A stretch of 6,811 bases of DNA, taken from positions 1 through 6,811 of the forward strand of contig JAOPZG010000360.1 of NCBI GenBank assembly GCA_025964215.1, written 5' to 3'. This DNA comes from Conexibacter sp. (GTDB taxonomy: Bacteria; Actinomycetota; Thermoleophilia; Solirubrobacterales; Solirubrobacteraceae). Position numbers and translations under genes: made by a program. Under the pieces are notes generated by a model. It worked only from the letters and a program-made list of their open reading frames with translations. It ran no database searches and was not told the DNA's origin. Below, piece by piece: positions 6,394-6,811 of this stretch (positions are counted from its first letter, which is position 1; each line of letters starts with the position of its first letter).

Positions 6394-6752
6394 TGGCTCG
6401 CGTGCTCGTCGTAGATGACGCCGCGTTCATGCGCAAGATGGTGTCCGACGCCCTCACCGGCGGCGGTCACGAGATCGTCGGCGAAGCGGCCAACGGCTCC
6501 GAGGCGGTGCAGCAGTTCGCGTCGCTGCGCCCCGACGTCATGACGCTGGACATCACCATGCCCGACAAGGACGGCCTGACCGCCCTGAAGGAGATCATCG
6601 CCGTCGACCCCGGCGCGAAGGTCGTCATGTGCTCGGCCCTGGGCCAGGAGTCCAAGGTCCTCGAGTCGATCAAGCTCGGCGCCAAGGACTTCGTCGTGAA
6701 GCCCTTCCAGGCCGATCGTGTCCTGTCCGCGATCGAGAAGGCGCTGGGCTGA
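6393..6752 (+). CDS. cheY: Chemotaxis response regulator CheY
   Basis: This 119-residue single receiver domain is the diffusible signal between CheA and the flagellar switch. The acidic pocket is Asp8-Asp9 (VVDDA), the phosphorylated residue is Asp53 (LDITMPDKDG), the switch hydroxyl is Ser81 (MCSALG) and the conserved lysine is Lys103 (VVKPF). The position of E. coli Tyr106 is Phe100, and the sequence around it (KDFVVKPF) resembles Thermotoga and Bacillus CheY more than enterobacterial CheY. There is no output domain. The ATG shares its A with the upstream stop (TGATG) and follows a strong GGAGG. The first codons include several A/T-ending ones, unlike the rest of the window. The location after fliM and fliY, and the partners CheA P2, CheC and the FliM N-terminal peptide in the same block, make a chemotaxis CheY far more likely than an orphan receiver. 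Confidence 0.95.
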   Translation: MARVLVVDDAAFMRKMVSDALTGGGHEIVGEAANGSEAVQQFASLRPDVMTLDITMPDKDGLTALKEIIAVDPGAKVVMCSALGQESKVLESIKLGAKDFVVKPFQADRVLSAIEKALG

Positions 6753-6780
6753 CCGACCCGGCGTCGCTCTCGGTCCGTCC

Positions 6781-6807
6781 CGGACGCCCCGCCCACAGGG
6801 GCGTTCG
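6781..6807 (+). terminator. Candidate transcription terminator hairpin after cheY
   Basis: ACGCCCC (6784-6790) and GGGGCGT (6798-6804) form a perfect 7-bp stem around a 7-nt loop. The stem extends outward by a G-U pair and two G-C pairs to 6781/6807, about 10 bp in total. It begins 28 nt after the cheY stop. No U tract is visible before the window ends at 6811, which is common for terminators in very GC-rich genomes but lowers certainty. If functional, it would end this operon. Confidence 0.55.
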
Positions 6808-6811
6808 CCGT

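Noticed and set aside
6751..6775. Short inverted repeat GACCGA / TCGGTC just after the cheY stop.
   Set aside because: A 6-bp stem with a 13-nt loop is expected by chance in such GC-rich DNA and is weaker than the hairpin at 6781-6807.

Overview
The window is a compact block of chemotaxis and flagellar-switch genes, all on the plus strand, covering about 99% of the sequence. In order: cheB (3' part only), cheR, cheA, cheC, cheD, fliM, a fliN/fliY-type switch gene, and cheY. The DNA is very GC-rich (above roughly 70% by eye, not computed) and nearly every codon ends in G or C. High GC, an ungapped head-to-tail layout and Bacillus/Thermotoga-style components (CheC, CheD, FliY-like switch protein, CheY with Phe before the KPF motif) suggest a motile high-GC Gram-positive. 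A deep actinobacterial lineage such as Thermoleophilia is my best guess. The taxonomic call is inference; no 16S or other marker is present.

Layout: 1-579 is the CheB methylesterase domain, cut by the left edge. 576-1409 is the CheR methyltransferase. 1409-3421 is the full CheA kinase with P1 to P5. After a 23-nt gap come the CheC phosphatase (3445-4029) and, 2 nt later, the CheD deamidase (4032-4550). 4547-5524 is FliM, 5521-6393 is a CheC-like domain fused to a FliN/SPOA domain (called FliY here), and 6393-6752 is CheY. Five of the seven gene junctions are overlapping stop/start codons (ATGA or TGATG), pointing to one translationally coupled operon. A GC-rich hairpin at 6781-6807 is a candidate terminator. 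There is no stretch over 300 bases without a gene, and I see no RNA gene, mobile element or CRISPR array.

How they work together (from family knowledge): CheA phosphorylates CheY and CheB. CheY-P acts at the FliM/FliY switch, CheC and possibly the FliY-like protein dephosphorylate CheY-P, CheR and CheB methylate and demethylate receptors, and CheD deamidates receptors and is controlled by CheC. CheW and receptors are not in the window.

The system is a recognisable one, not a new one. The points most worth a second look are: CheD has Cys where the catalytic Thr of the Cys-His-Thr triad is expected; the FliY-like protein keeps one CheC-type phosphatase site exactly, while the other has Gln for Asn, and it lacks the N-terminal CheY-binding peptide; and the last ~19 codons of that gene are a Pro/Thr tail with a tandem 9-bp repeat and an abrupt switch to A/T-ending codons just before the strong cheY ribosome binding site.
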